DNA of 15,695 bases, from contig MNVK01000077.1 of the NCBI GenBank assembly GCA_001871685.1, forward strand, positions 1 through 15,695, in the 5' to 3' direction. This DNA comes from Nitrospirae bacterium CG1_02_44_142 (GTDB taxonomy: Bacteria; Nitrospirota; Thermodesulfovibrionia; Thermodesulfovibrionales; UBA1546). Shown here piece by piece: positions 5,007 to 12,936 of the stretch (positions are counted from its first letter, which is position 1; each line of letters begins with the position of its first letter). A program made the translations under genes and the position numbers. The notes under the pieces were generated by a model. It was not told the DNA's origin, did not search any database, and saw only the letters and a program-made list of their open reading frames with translations.

Positions 5007-5905
5007 ACTTTTTCTTCCTGAGATTTTCCAAAAAGGCCTGAGGGTTTAATAAACAAAATGATAATCAATATGATAAATGCGTATGCATCTTTGTATTCGC
5101 TTGATATATAAGCTGCGCTGAAGCTCTCTACAAGGCCGAGCAGGACGCCGCCGAACATTGCGCCGGGAATGCTTCCGATGCCGCCGAGCACTGCTGCCGT
5201 GAAGGCCTTAATCCCTGCTATATAGCCGATGGAATAATTCACCAGGCCGTAATATATTGCAACCATGAGGCCCGCAACCGCCGCAAGAGCTGAACCTATG
5301 ATAAAGGTCGCTGATATGACAGTGTCTATGTTTATTCCCACGAGCGACGCCATCACCTTATCCTGCGCAACCGCCCGCATGGCCTTGCCCATTCGTGTCT
5401 TTGTGATAAACAGATTCAAAGAGAGCATCAGGACTGCCGAGGCCGCTATTATGAAAATTTGCGTATATGTAACTCTTGCCCCGATAAATTCAATTCCTGC
5501 CTTTTCAAAAAGATTCGGGAAAATCTTGTCGGTGGCCCCCTGCGTGAGCATCACATAATTCTGGAGGAATATTGACACGCCTATAGCGCTTATCAAGGGG
5601 CTGAGCCGCGGCGCATTCCTCAGAGGCTTATACGCAATTTTTTCTATTGTAAAGCCATAGGCTGAACAAAAGATTACGGAAAGAACAAACGTCAGAATCA
5701 TCGCCAGCGGAAGGCTGTATGCTGTAAGCCCTACGGTTGTGAAAAAAGCAAGGAATATGATTCCGAGATATGCGCCGAGCATATAAATCTCGCCGTGCGC
5801 AAAGTTTATAAGCTCAAGGATGCCGTAAACCATTGTATAGCCGAGAGCTATGAGCGCATACACTCCGCCGAGCGTAAGGCCGTTGATTAACTGCTGGATA
5901 AACAC
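5003..5905 (-). CDS. livH: branched-chain amino acid ABC transporter permease LivH
   Basis: This 300-residue inner-membrane permease is the first gene of the liv operon. The N-terminus QQLINGLTLGGVYALIALGY, then TMVYGILELINFAHGEIYMLGAY, is diagnostic for LivH. Further family segments are ISAIGVSIFLQNYV, GKAMRAVAQDKVMASLVGIN (the ATPase-contacting loop), GLMVAIYYGLVNYSIGY, KAFTAAVLGGIGSIPGA and IKPSGLFGK at the end. About eight hydrophobic helices are visible. The start is a GTG at 5905; no ATG or clear Shine-Dalgarno is near it. The hexamer TAAAAT with a preceding TG lies only 5 nt upstream (5911-5916 on this strand), which may mean a very short or absent leader. No repeat insertion is seen in this gene. 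It is divergent from metK. Confidence 0.94.
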   Translation of the reverse strand: MFIQQLINGLTLGGVYALIALGYTMVYGILELINFAHGEIYMLGAYLGIIFLAFFTTVGLTAYSLPLAMILTFVLSVIFCSAYGFTIEKIAYKPLRNAPRLSPLISAIGVSIFLQNYVMLTQGATDKIFPNLFEKAGIEFIGARVTYTQIFIIAASAVLMLSLNLFITKTRMGKAMRAVAQDKVMASLVGINIDTVISATFIIGSALAAVAGLMVAIYYGLVNYSIGYIAGIKAFTAAVLGGIGSIPGAMFGGVLLGLVESFSAAYISSEYKDAYAFIILIIILFIKPSGLFGKSQEEKV

Positions 5906-6008
5906 AGAAGATTTTAGCAGAAAAAAGGGTTGTTTTTAAATACCCCTTCCATTTTCATACAAAAGTTTATAAAATATAAGATTCAAATTACGCTTAAGGA
6001 GGCTGCAC
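5906..6008. promoter_or_regulatory. divergent promoter region between livH and metK
   Basis: This is a 103 bp AT-rich gap that must hold start signals for both operons. For metK, TTTTCA (5952-5957) and TATAAG (5975-5980) are 17 bp apart, an acceptable but weak promoter; a strong AAGGAGG (5996-6002) precedes the ATG. For livH, TGCTAAAAT (minus strand) lies right before the GTG. I see no SAM riboswitch: the stretch before metK is too short and lacks its paired helices. Confidence 0.4.
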
Positions 6009-7160
6009 ATGCCAAGAAAGAACTATTTTTTTACTTCTGAATCTGTAACAGAAGGCCATCCCGATAAGATAGCCGACCAGATATCAGATGCAATTCTTGA
6101 TGCGATAATTGCGCAGGACCCGATTGCAAGAGTAGCTTGCGAGACTCTTGTGACAACAGGACTGGCGTTTGTCGCAGGCGAGATTTCAACATCATGCTAT
6201 GTCCATATACCGGACATCGTCAGAGAAACCATTAAGAACATAGGTTATACCAGAGCAAAGTACGGTTTTGATTATGAAACCTGTTCGGTAATAACCTCCA
6301 TAGACCAGCAGTCCGGCGATATAGCCATGGGCGTTGACACAGGCGGCGCCGGGGACCAGGGTCTGATGTTCGGCTTTGCATGCAATGAGACCAAAGAACT
6401 CATGCCTCTGCCAATCATGCTTGCGCATAAACTCACAATGCGCCTATCGGATGCAAGAAAGCAGGATGTGCTTCCATATCTCAGGCCTGACGGCAAATCT
6501 CAGGTTACAATTGAATACAAGGACGGGAAGCCCTTCAGGATAGACACCATTGTTATTTCATCCCAGCACAGCCCAGATGTCCACATGAATGATATGAGGG
6601 AAGACATCATAGAGAAGGTAATCAAACCTGTTGTCCCAAAGGAACTCCTGGATGAGGAAAACGTGAAATACTACATCAATCCTACGGGCCGTTTTGTTGT
6701 GGGGGGGCCTATGGGTGATACCGGACTGACAGGAAGAAAAATAATAGTTGACAGTTACGGCGGCGTAGGGAGTCACGGAGGCGGATGCTTCTCAGGAAAA
6801 GACCCCACAAAAGTAGACCGCTCAGGAGCATATATGGCGCGGCATATCGCTAAAAACATCGCTGCGGCAGGCATAGCAGACAGAGTTGAAATCCAGCTTG
6901 CATACGCCATCGGCGTCCCTGAACCCGTCTCCATACTTGTTGATACTTTTGGGACAGGCAAGATTGCCGCTGAAAAAATCGTAAAACTGGTAAGGAAAAA
7001 TTTTAACCTGACTCCAAAAGGGATAATTGAATACCTGAATCTGAGGAGGCCCATATTTAAAAAGACCGCCGCATACGGACATTTCGGCCGGAATGACCCT
7101 GACTTCACCTGGGAAAAAACAGACAAGGCGGATACTTTGAAAAAAGAGGCAGGAATATAA
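6009..7160 (+). CDS. metK: S-adenosylmethionine synthase
   Basis: This enzyme makes SAM from methionine and ATP (EC 2.5.1.6) in the cytoplasm. Clear MetK motifs are SESVTEGHPDKIADQISDAI at residues 10-29, GAGDQG at 113-118 (GGAGDQGLMFG), the INPTGRFVVGGPMGDTGLTG segment at 223-242, and the GGGCFSGKDPTKVDRSGAY phosphate-binding loop at 257-275. Length 383 is normal. ATG 6009 has a strong AAGGAGG 6 nt upstream. It heads an apparent plus-strand operon with ahcY (40 bp gap) and cimA (89 bp gap). It is divergent from the liv operon. No riboswitch is visible. Confidence 0.97.
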   Translation: MPRKNYFFTSESVTEGHPDKIADQISDAILDAIIAQDPIARVACETLVTTGLAFVAGEISTSCYVHIPDIVRETIKNIGYTRAKYGFDYETCSVITSIDQQSGDIAMGVDTGGAGDQGLMFGFACNETKELMPLPIMLAHKLTMRLSDARKQDVLPYLRPDGKSQVTIEYKDGKPFRIDTIVISSQHSPDVHMNDMREDIIEKVIKPVVPKELLDEENVKYYINPTGRFVVGGPMGDTGLTGRKIIVDSYGGVGSHGGGCFSGKDPTKVDRSGAYMARHIAKNIAAAGIADRVEIQLAYAIGVPEPVSILVDTFGTGKIAAEKIVKLVRKNFNLTPKGIIEYLNLRRPIFKKTAAYGHFGRNDPDFTWEKTDKADTLKKEAGI

Positions 7161-7166
7161 AAAATA

Positions 7167-7187
7167 ATTCAAAATTCAAAATTCAAG
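7167..7187. repeat. triple heptamer ATTCAAA/G in the metK-ahcY gap
   Basis: Three consecutive 7-mers, ATTCAAA, ATTCAAA, ATTCAAG, fill half of the 40 bp gap. The reverse complement, CTTGAAT, is the same heptamer family as the TTGAATC array before the EF-G-like gene (15114-15148). Confidence 0.75.
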
Positions 7188-7200
7188 GAAGAGGAGAGCA

Positions 7201-8460
7201 ATGATAAAACACGACGTAAAGGATATTAAACTCGCACAAAAAGGCAAGTTGAGAATTGAATGGGCTGCTAAAGAGATGCCTGTTCTTAAGAGCATCACAG
7301 AGCGGTTCAGAAAGGAAAAACCTCTCAAGGGGGTAAGGCTTGCCGCATGTCTGCATGTAACCACTGAGACTGCAAATCTTGCTGAAACTCTGAAGGCAGG
7401 CGGAGCGCAGCTATATCTGTGCGCATCCAATCCTTTAAGCACACAGGATGATGTTGCCGCATCGCTCGTTAAGAACTCCGGCATTTCTGTTTTTGCAATA
7501 AAAGGAGAGGACAATAAAACTTATTACAGGCATATAATGGACGCACTGTCCCTTAAGCCAAATATAACAATGGATGACGGAGCCGACATTGTTTCAACGC
7601 TCCATACAAAGAAGAAGGAACTTCTGAAAAACCTGTTAGGCGGAACAGAAGAGACAACCACAGGGGTCATAAGGCTGAGGGCCATGGCAGAAAAAGGGGT
7701 TTTGAAATACCCTATCATCGCAGTGAACGACGCATATACAAAATATTTGTTTGACAACCGTTACGGCACAGGACAGTCCTCCATGGACGGAATAATGCGT
7801 GCGACAAACAGGCTGATAGCCGGCTCGGTATTCGTTGTAGCGGGCTACGGCTGGTGCGGCAAAGGCATAGCAATGAGGGCCAAGGGCATGGGAGCCAGGG
7901 TAATTATCACAGAGATAAATCCGCTCCGCGGGCTTGAAGCTACAATGGACGGCTTTGAGGTTATGCCTATGAGAGATGCGGCGCGAATCGGCGACATATT
8001 CGTTACGGCTACCGGAGACATTAATGTCATATACAGAGAATGCTTTAATATTATGAAAGACGGAGCCATCTTCTGCAATTCAGGGCATTTCAATGTTGAG
8101 ATATCAATAGACGCCCTCAGAAAAATGTCAAAGTCAAGAAGGATAATAAGGGACTTCGTGGAAGAATACACTCTCAGCGGCGGCAAAAGGGTCTATCTGC
8201 TCGGAGAGGGACGGCTTATTAACCTGGCAGCGGCAGAGGGACATCCATCTGCCGTTATGGACATGAGCTTTGCAAATCAGGCGTTGTGCGCAGAATACAT
8301 GGTGAAAAACTACAGAAAGCTCGAAAGCAAAGTTTACAGTGTCCCTGAAAAAATAGACGCTGAAATATCAAAGCTAAAACTCAGGGCCCTCGGAATTAAG
8401 ATAGACACGCTTACTTCCGAGCAGAAAAAATATCTTGAGAGCTGGGAGATGGGGACGTAA
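7201..8460 (+). CDS. ahcY: adenosylhomocysteinase (S-adenosyl-L-homocysteine hydrolase)
   Basis: The enzyme splits S-adenosylhomocysteine into homocysteine and adenosine, removing the product inhibitor of SAM-dependent methyltransferases. Motifs seen: LHVTTETANLAETL (residues 51-64, substrate-binding His/Thr), TMDDGADIV (123-131), GGTEETTTGVIRL (147-159), NDAYTKYLFDNRYGTGQS (176-193, with K181 and D185), the NAD-binding AGYGWCGKG loop (214-222), and EGHPSAVMDMSFANQ near the C-terminus. At 419 residues it is the shorter form common in archaea and thermophile-related bacteria. It ends YLESWEMGT rather than with the K/HYRY tail of long forms. A GGAAGAGGAG ribosome site precedes ATG 7201. Position after metK matches its role in SAM recycling. 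Confidence 0.96.
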   Translation: MIKHDVKDIKLAQKGKLRIEWAAKEMPVLKSITERFRKEKPLKGVRLAACLHVTTETANLAETLKAGGAQLYLCASNPLSTQDDVAASLVKNSGISVFAIKGEDNKTYYRHIMDALSLKPNITMDDGADIVSTLHTKKKELLKNLLGGTEETTTGVIRLRAMAEKGVLKYPIIAVNDAYTKYLFDNRYGTGQSSMDGIMRATNRLIAGSVFVVAGYGWCGKGIAMRAKGMGARVIITEINPLRGLEATMDGFEVMPMRDAARIGDIFVTATGDINVIYRECFNIMKDGAIFCNSGHFNVEISIDALRKMSKSRRIIRDFVEEYTLSGGKRVYLLGEGRLINLAAAEGHPSAVMDMSFANQALCAEYMVKNYRKLESKVYSVPEKIDAEISKLKLRALGIKIDTLTSEQKKYLESWEMGT

Positions 8461-8465
8461 GCAAT

Positions 8466-8497
8466 AGAGCAGAAGAGCAAAAGAGCAGAAGAGCAAA
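8466..8497. repeat. two exact 16 bp tandem copies (8 bp sub-repeat) in the ahcY-cimA gap
   Basis: AGAGCAGAAGAGCAAA is repeated exactly twice, and each copy is itself two near-identical 8-mers (AGAGCAGA, AGAGCAAA). It occupies a third of the 89 bp gap, just after the ahcY stop. The rest of the gap is CTGCTGC-rich and ends with the GAGGAG ribosome site of cimA. Confidence 0.85.
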
Positions 8498-8549
8498 AGT
8501 CACCACCGGGCTGCTGCACTGCTGCGCTACTGTTCGAGGAGTTCTTGTT

Positions 8550-10127
8550 ATGCGTAAGGTTGAGATATATGACACAACGCTGAGGGACGGCTCTCAGGCA
8601 GAGGGTATTGCCTTCTCTGTTGAGGACAAACTCAGGATTACCGAGAAACTTGATGAACTCGGCGTGCATTACGTTGAGGGAGGCTGGCCGGGTTCAAACC
8701 CGAAAGACGCAGAGTACTTTAAAAAGTCAAAAAAACTGAAGCTGAAAAACTCCGCAGTCGCCGCATTCGGGAGCACACACAGGCCCAAACACAAAGTCAA
8801 AGATGACGCAAACATAAAGGCTCTGGCTGCATCGGAAGCCCCTGTAATAACCATATTCGGAAAGACCTGGGACTTTCACGTAAAAGAATCCCTGAAGATA
8901 ACGCCTTCTGAAAACCTGGAGATAATCCATAATTCAGTGGCTTATCTCAAAAAATACGCGGAGAAAGTATTTTTTGACGCAGAACACTTTTTTGACGGAT
9001 ATAAAGAGAATCCTGTCTTTGCATTGAAATGCCTCATCGCTGCACAGGATGCAGGCGCAGACTGTCTCGTGCTGTGCGACACAAATGGCGGGACCTTACC
9101 GCATGAAGTAGAAAGAATTTTCAAGGAACTCGCCGCTCGCAACTCGTCACTTGTCGCTCCTCTCGGAATACACGCGCATAACGACTCCGAATGCGCGGTG
9201 GCAAATTCAATAATAGCCGTTGAGCTTGGCGCGTCCCAGGCGCAGGGGACCATAAACGGCATTGGAGAAAGATGCGGAAACGCCAATCTCTGCTCTATAA
9301 TCCCGAGCCTTAATCTTAAACTCGGATTAAAATGTATAACCGACGCACATCTGAAAAGGCTCAGGGAAGTTTCAAGATTCGTAAACGAGATATCAAATCT
9401 GAGACATTTTAAGCGCCAGCCATTTGTCGGCGACAGCGCCTTTGCGCATAAGGGCGGAGTGCATGTAAGCGCTGTTATGAAAAGGCCTGAGACATATGAG
9501 CATATAAAACCTGAACTTGTGGGAAACTCACAGAGAGTCTTAATCTCAGACCTGGCAGGGAAAAGCAACATCATCAGAAAGGCAAAGGAATTTAATATTC
9601 ACATAGAGCCGGATTCTCCGCAACTTCAGGACATATTAAACAGATTGAAGGAGCTTGAACATCAGGGCTTTCAGTTTGAAGGGGCCGAGGCGTCATTTGA
9701 GCTTCTTCTTAAAAAGGCGCTCGGACTGCACAGAAAATTCTTTGAGCTTATCGGGTTCAGGGTAATCGTTGAAAAAAGAAAAGAAGGCGAAGTCCTATTG
9801 AGCGAGGCTACGATAATGGTCAGGGTCGGAGGAAAAACCGAACACACGGCCGCCACAGGCAAGGGGCCTGTGAACGCCCTTGATAATGCCTTGAAAAAAG
9901 CCCTTGATAAGTTTTATCCGGAATTAAAGGATATAAAACTTCACGATTACAAAGTAAGGGTGCTTACGGCAGGCAAAGGCACCTCTGCAAGGGTCAGAGT
10001 GCTTGCCGAATCAGGCAATGAAAAAAGCACATGGGGCACTGTCGGCGTGTCAGAGAATATTATAGAGGCGTCATGGCAGGCGCTTGTTGACAGCATTGAA
10101 TACAAACTGCTGAAGGAAGAAGAGTAA
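8550..10127 (+). CDS. cimA: (R)-citramalate synthase
   Basis: CimA condenses pyruvate and acetyl-CoA to citramalate, the first step of the threonine-independent route to isoleucine (EC 2.3.3.21). The catalytic TIM-barrel has DTTLRDGSQAEGIAFS at residues 8-23 (R12, D13), EGGWPGSNPKDAEYF at 43-57 (the pattern that separates CimA from 2-isopropylmalate synthase), the metal ligands in GIHAHND (H208, H210) and GTINGIGERCGNANL at 233-247. The C-terminal part from about residue 400 is a LeuA-type dimer/regulatory domain, so feedback control by isoleucine is likely. Length 525 is normal for this type. An in-frame stretch at residues 193-204 is encoded by a degenerate heptamer array (listed separately). 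A GAGGAG ribosome site lies upstream of ATG 8550. Confidence 0.93.
   Translation: MRKVEIYDTTLRDGSQAEGIAFSVEDKLRITEKLDELGVHYVEGGWPGSNPKDAEYFKKSKKLKLKNSAVAAFGSTHRPKHKVKDDANIKALAASEAPVITIFGKTWDFHVKESLKITPSENLEIIHNSVAYLKKYAEKVFFDAEHFFDGYKENPVFALKCLIAAQDAGADCLVLCDTNGGTLPHEVERIFKELAARNSSLVAPLGIHAHNDSECAVANSIIAVELGASQAQGTINGIGERCGNANLCSIIPSLNLKLGLKCITDAHLKRLREVSRFVNEISNLRHFKRQPFVGDSAFAHKGGVHVSAVMKRPETYEHIKPELVGNSQRVLISDLAGKSNIIRKAKEFNIHIEPDSPQLQDILNRLKELEHQGFQFEGAEASFELLLKKALGLHRKFFELIGFRVIVEKRKEGEVLLSEATIMVRVGGKTEHTAATGKGPVNALDNALKKALDKFYPELKDIKLHDYKVRVLTAGKGTSARVRVLAESGNEKSTWGTVGVSENIIEASWQALVDSIEYKLLKEEE
9129..9163. repeat. degenerate heptamer array inside cimA
   Basis: Five consecutive 7-mers (CTCGCCG, CTCGCAA, CTCGTCA, CTTGTCG, CTCCTCT) are translated as ELAARNSSLVAPL just before the GIHAHND metal site. 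The segment lies in the variable loop preceding that strand. Homologues as I recall them are shorter here by about two residues. Confidence 0.5.
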
Positions 10128-10147
10128 AATATTGTATTCTAAAGACA

Positions 10148-10582
10148 ATGACTGCAGATGAACTTTTTGAAAAAGGAATAGCCCTTTTAAACGATAATAC
10201 GCCGCTTGCCGCGCTCGCATTTTTTGAAAAAGCTTATAACATAAAAAAAACGCCTTCCATACAGTCTTACCTTGGAATGTGCATAGCCCTTGAAAGGGGA
10301 AAGATTACATACGGGTGTATGCTCTGCAATGAGGCAATCCTGCAGGAACCCGTGAATCCGGTTCACTACCTGAATCTCGGCAAGATTTATCAGAAGGCAG
10401 GAAAAAGAGTGGATGCGATAGAAACGTTCAGAAAAGGCCTGTCATTCGGCGATAATCAGGAGATAAAACGCATTCTTGACAAATTAGGAACCAGAAAAAA
10501 ACCTCTCCTTCCTTTCCTTCCCAGAAACAATTTTCTGAATAAATATACAGGGCTTATGATGCACCGTCTTAAGCTTAGATAA
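10148..10582 (+). CDS. small TPR-repeat protein
   Basis: The 144-residue protein consists mostly of tetratricopeptide-type helices. Residues 1-32 (ADELFEKGIALLNDNTPLAAL, then AFFEKAY) and 86-117 (PVHYLNLGKIYQKAGKRVDA, then IETFRKGL) fit TPR consensus positions (W/L-G-Y-A-F-A-P), with a looser repeat between at about 36-70. The C-terminus is basic and unstructured-looking (RKKPLLPFLPRNNF...MMHRLKLR). No signal peptide or membrane helix is seen. It lies 20 bp after cimA and may be cotranscribed, but nothing links it to isoleucine synthesis; TPRs mediate protein binding. There is no clear Shine-Dalgarno; TATTCT lies 7 nt upstream of the ATG. It converges with the histidine kinase gene, whose stop is 20 bp away. 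Confidence 0.7.
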   Translation: MTADELFEKGIALLNDNTPLAALAFFEKAYNIKKTPSIQSYLGMCIALERGKITYGCMLCNEAILQEPVNPVHYLNLGKIYQKAGKRVDAIETFRKGLSFGDNQEIKRILDKLGTRKKPLLPFLPRNNFLNKYTGLMMHRLKLR

Positions 10583-10602
10583 CTGCAGTTTCGCCCATTC
10601 AC

Positions 10603-12786
10603 CTATCCATTTTTTTTATCCAGCGCCTCCCTCACTTTTTTCAGGAGGGCTGTAGGCGAGAGAGGCTTCGCAATGAAATCTAATTCTTTCTCCATGATTT
10701 CTTCTTTATGTATAAAGTCGGCAGGATACCCGCTTGTAAGAAGGATTTTTATACCGGGTCTTATCTTCTTTATCATCTCATACACCTCTTTGCCGCTCAT
10801 CTTGGGCATTACAACATCTGCAAAGAAAAGGTCTATGCTGTCCTTGTTTTCCATAAACTTGGCTGCCGCATCTTCGCCGTCTACAGCCTCTATCACTTTA
10901 TATCCAAATTCCTCAAGCACGGTCTTTGCAAGTTTTCTCACCGCCTCCTCATCCTCTGCAAGAAGAATCGTCTCTGTACCCTTCAGCAGTGCAGCCGGTT
11001 CCACGGGTTTCATTTCTGCGACCTCTGCTTCTGTCAGCGGGAGATATATCTTGAATGTAGTGCCTTTGCCGGGCTCGCTGTAACAGTTTATATAGCCGTT
11101 ATGCTGTTTTATTATTCCGTATACAATTGAAAGGCCAAGCCCTGTTCCTCTCCCTGACTCTTTGGTCGTAAAAAACGGCTCAAATATCTTCTGCCTTGTG
11201 CCTTCGTCCATTCCTGCGCCTGAATCAGACACGGATGCCACCGCATACATGCCGGGTTTGCCGTACCCGTGCACCTTTATATATTTTTCATCAATCTCAA
11301 CCTTATCTGTTTCTATAATCAATCGCCCTCCATCGGGCATTGCATCTCTTGCATTTGTCGCAAGGTTCATAAACACCTGTTCAAGCTGTCCCGAATCAGC
11401 CAGCACAACTAATGCCTCTTCCGAAAACGCTGTTTTAAGCTCTATGTCTTCTCCAATAATCCTTGAAAGCAATTTCCCTTCCTTGTTTATTAAGTCATTG
11501 AGGTTTACAGGCAATGGATTGGTTACCTGCTTCCTGCTGAATGCAAGAAGTCCATGAGTAAGGGTTGCAGCCCGCTCTGCAGAGGCAATAACCTGCTCTA
11601 TGTTATGCCTCAACGGGTCGTCCTCTTTCATCTTCATCTGCGTTACGCCCGCATAGCCGATAATTGCGGTAAGGATATTATTGAAATCATGGGCAATACC
11701 GCCGGCAAGCACTCCGATTGCCTCCATCTTCTGCGACTGGAAAAGCTGAGCCTCAAGCCCTTTGCGCTCTGTGATGTCCCTGATAATTCCTACGGAATAG
11801 CACCTGTCTTTAACACGCACACCGGAAATAGACAGTTCCACTGGTATCTCCAAACCGTCTTTTTTAAGCGCAGAGGCTTCGTATGTTTTCCTTAACTTTA
11901 GCAAGCGGCCTGTTTCAACAAACCTGCTGAATGCTTTGCTATGCATCTCTCTGTACCGATGGGGAATAATAAGAAGAGGCATATCCTTTCCGACCGCCTC
12001 GTCAGCGGTAAAACCCAATATTTTTTCGGCAGCAGGATTCCAGTATGTAATTTTTCCATTCTCATCAATCATTACGATGGCATCAGCCGCAACAGTGGTG
12101 ATGGTGCTTAATTTGCTCTCGTTTTCATGCAAAAAATCAGCAAGCGTTTTCTGTTCAGCATATTGTCGTTTGATTATTCTATCTGCATGCCTGACAACTA
12201 AAAATAGAAATACAAACATCACACCCATTATTAACATAACTGTTATACCGTGAGTTATTTGTCTATTCTTAATCTTATCGATGAGCGACGTAACATTATC
12301 GTAAATCTCAAAGACCCCACGCATTTTCCCGTTAAAACGAATCGGTATGTAGCTTGCAAATATATCAACATCCTCTATTGTTCCTTCAAAGGCATTGAAG
12401 GTATCACGGCGGGTTAATTGGTTTGCTATCTCTCCTTGTTTTGCTGAGATAACACCGGGGTTTTGGCTTTTATCTTCGCCGATCTGGCTTGCCTCTGTTG
12501 AAAATACGGCTATACCATCCATGTTGTATAACTTTACTTTTACTATTGATAAACCGCCAAGCTGCTTTAAGACATCCTTATGAAACTCCGCTATTTCAGA
12601 GGAAGCCCTCAATTCATCACCGCTTTTAGCCGGCATCTTTAAAATGCGAAGGACTTGCGGCTCAAGGGAGTTCAGCAAGGATTGGGCAATGGCGTCGCTT
12701 TTATTCTTCTCATGCTTCATCAGGTCGTCAATAGCCATATGGCGGTAGAGTATTCCAAAAACTATATACACCACTATAAAGGACAA
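10603..12786 (-). CDS. membrane-bound hybrid sensor histidine kinase (PAS, HisKA, HATPase, receiver)
   Basis: Residues 1-17 are the end of a first membrane helix. Residues 20-175 form a periplasmic sensor region, followed by a second helix at about 181-198. A PAS domain spans about 221-345 (AIVMIDENGKITYWNPAAEKILG, then RDITERK). The HisKA box is AGGIAHDFNNILTAI, with phosphoacceptor H366. The HATPase has its N box at 474-478 (NLATNARDAM), G1 DSGAGM at 521-526, FEPFFTTK at 535-542 and GRGTGLGLSIV at 545-555. A receiver domain (about 605-722) carries acidic E611-D612, phosphoacceptor D657 and K707. An internal receiver suggests phosphorelay or self-regulation; no output regulator is adjacent. 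The first in-frame start is TTG 12786 without a ribosome site, yet the frame is open for 15 more codons (to 12831) encoding FKLIRYFTIISL, which looks like the real membrane-helix start, so the N-terminus is unresolved. Confidence 0.92.
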   Translation of the reverse strand: MSFIVVYIVFGILYRHMAIDDLMKHEKNKSDAIAQSLLNSLEPQVLRILKMPAKSGDELRASSEIAEFHKDVLKQLGGLSIVKVKLYNMDGIAVFSTEASQIGEDKSQNPGVISAKQGEIANQLTRRDTFNAFEGTIEDVDIFASYIPIRFNGKMRGVFEIYDNVTSLIDKIKNRQITHGITVMLIMGVMFVFLFLVVRHADRIIKRQYAEQKTLADFLHENESKLSTITTVAADAIVMIDENGKITYWNPAAEKILGFTADEAVGKDMPLLIIPHRYREMHSKAFSRFVETGRLLKLRKTYEASALKKDGLEIPVELSISGVRVKDRCYSVGIIRDITERKGLEAQLFQSQKMEAIGVLAGGIAHDFNNILTAIIGYAGVTQMKMKEDDPLRHNIEQVIASAERAATLTHGLLAFSRKQVTNPLPVNLNDLINKEGKLLSRIIGEDIELKTAFSEEALVVLADSGQLEQVFMNLATNARDAMPDGGRLIIETDKVEIDEKYIKVHGYGKPGMYAVASVSDSGAGMDEGTRQKIFEPFFTTKESGRGTGLGLSIVYGIIKQHNGYINCYSEPGKGTTFKIYLPLTEAEVAEMKPVEPAALLKGTETILLAEDEEAVRKLAKTVLEEFGYKVIEAVDGEDAAAKFMENKDSIDLFFADVVMPKMSGKEVYEMIKKIRPGIKILLTSGYPADFIHKEEIMEKELDFIAKPLSPTALLKKVREALDKKNG

Positions 12787-12936
12787 CAGACTAATGATTG
12801 TGAAATACCTAATGAGTTTAAATATAAAATCTCAACCTTTTGCCGACTTTCTGCCTGTTATGCGAATCAGCAACAGGACATATATTGCTGCTGCAAACTG
12901 CTTCCCCGTAGATAACGGAAACAAGACAATTAGGAA

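Noticed and set aside
5906..6008. SAM riboswitch ahead of metK
   Set aside because: Only 103 bp lie between livH and metK, no conserved SAM-aptamer helices or terminator hairpin are seen, and the sequence is mostly AT-rich promoter-like.
8942..9574. 210-codon minus-strand open frame opposite cimA
   Set aside because: It lies entirely inside the well-supported cimA gene; the translation is low in recognisable motifs and is an antisense shadow.
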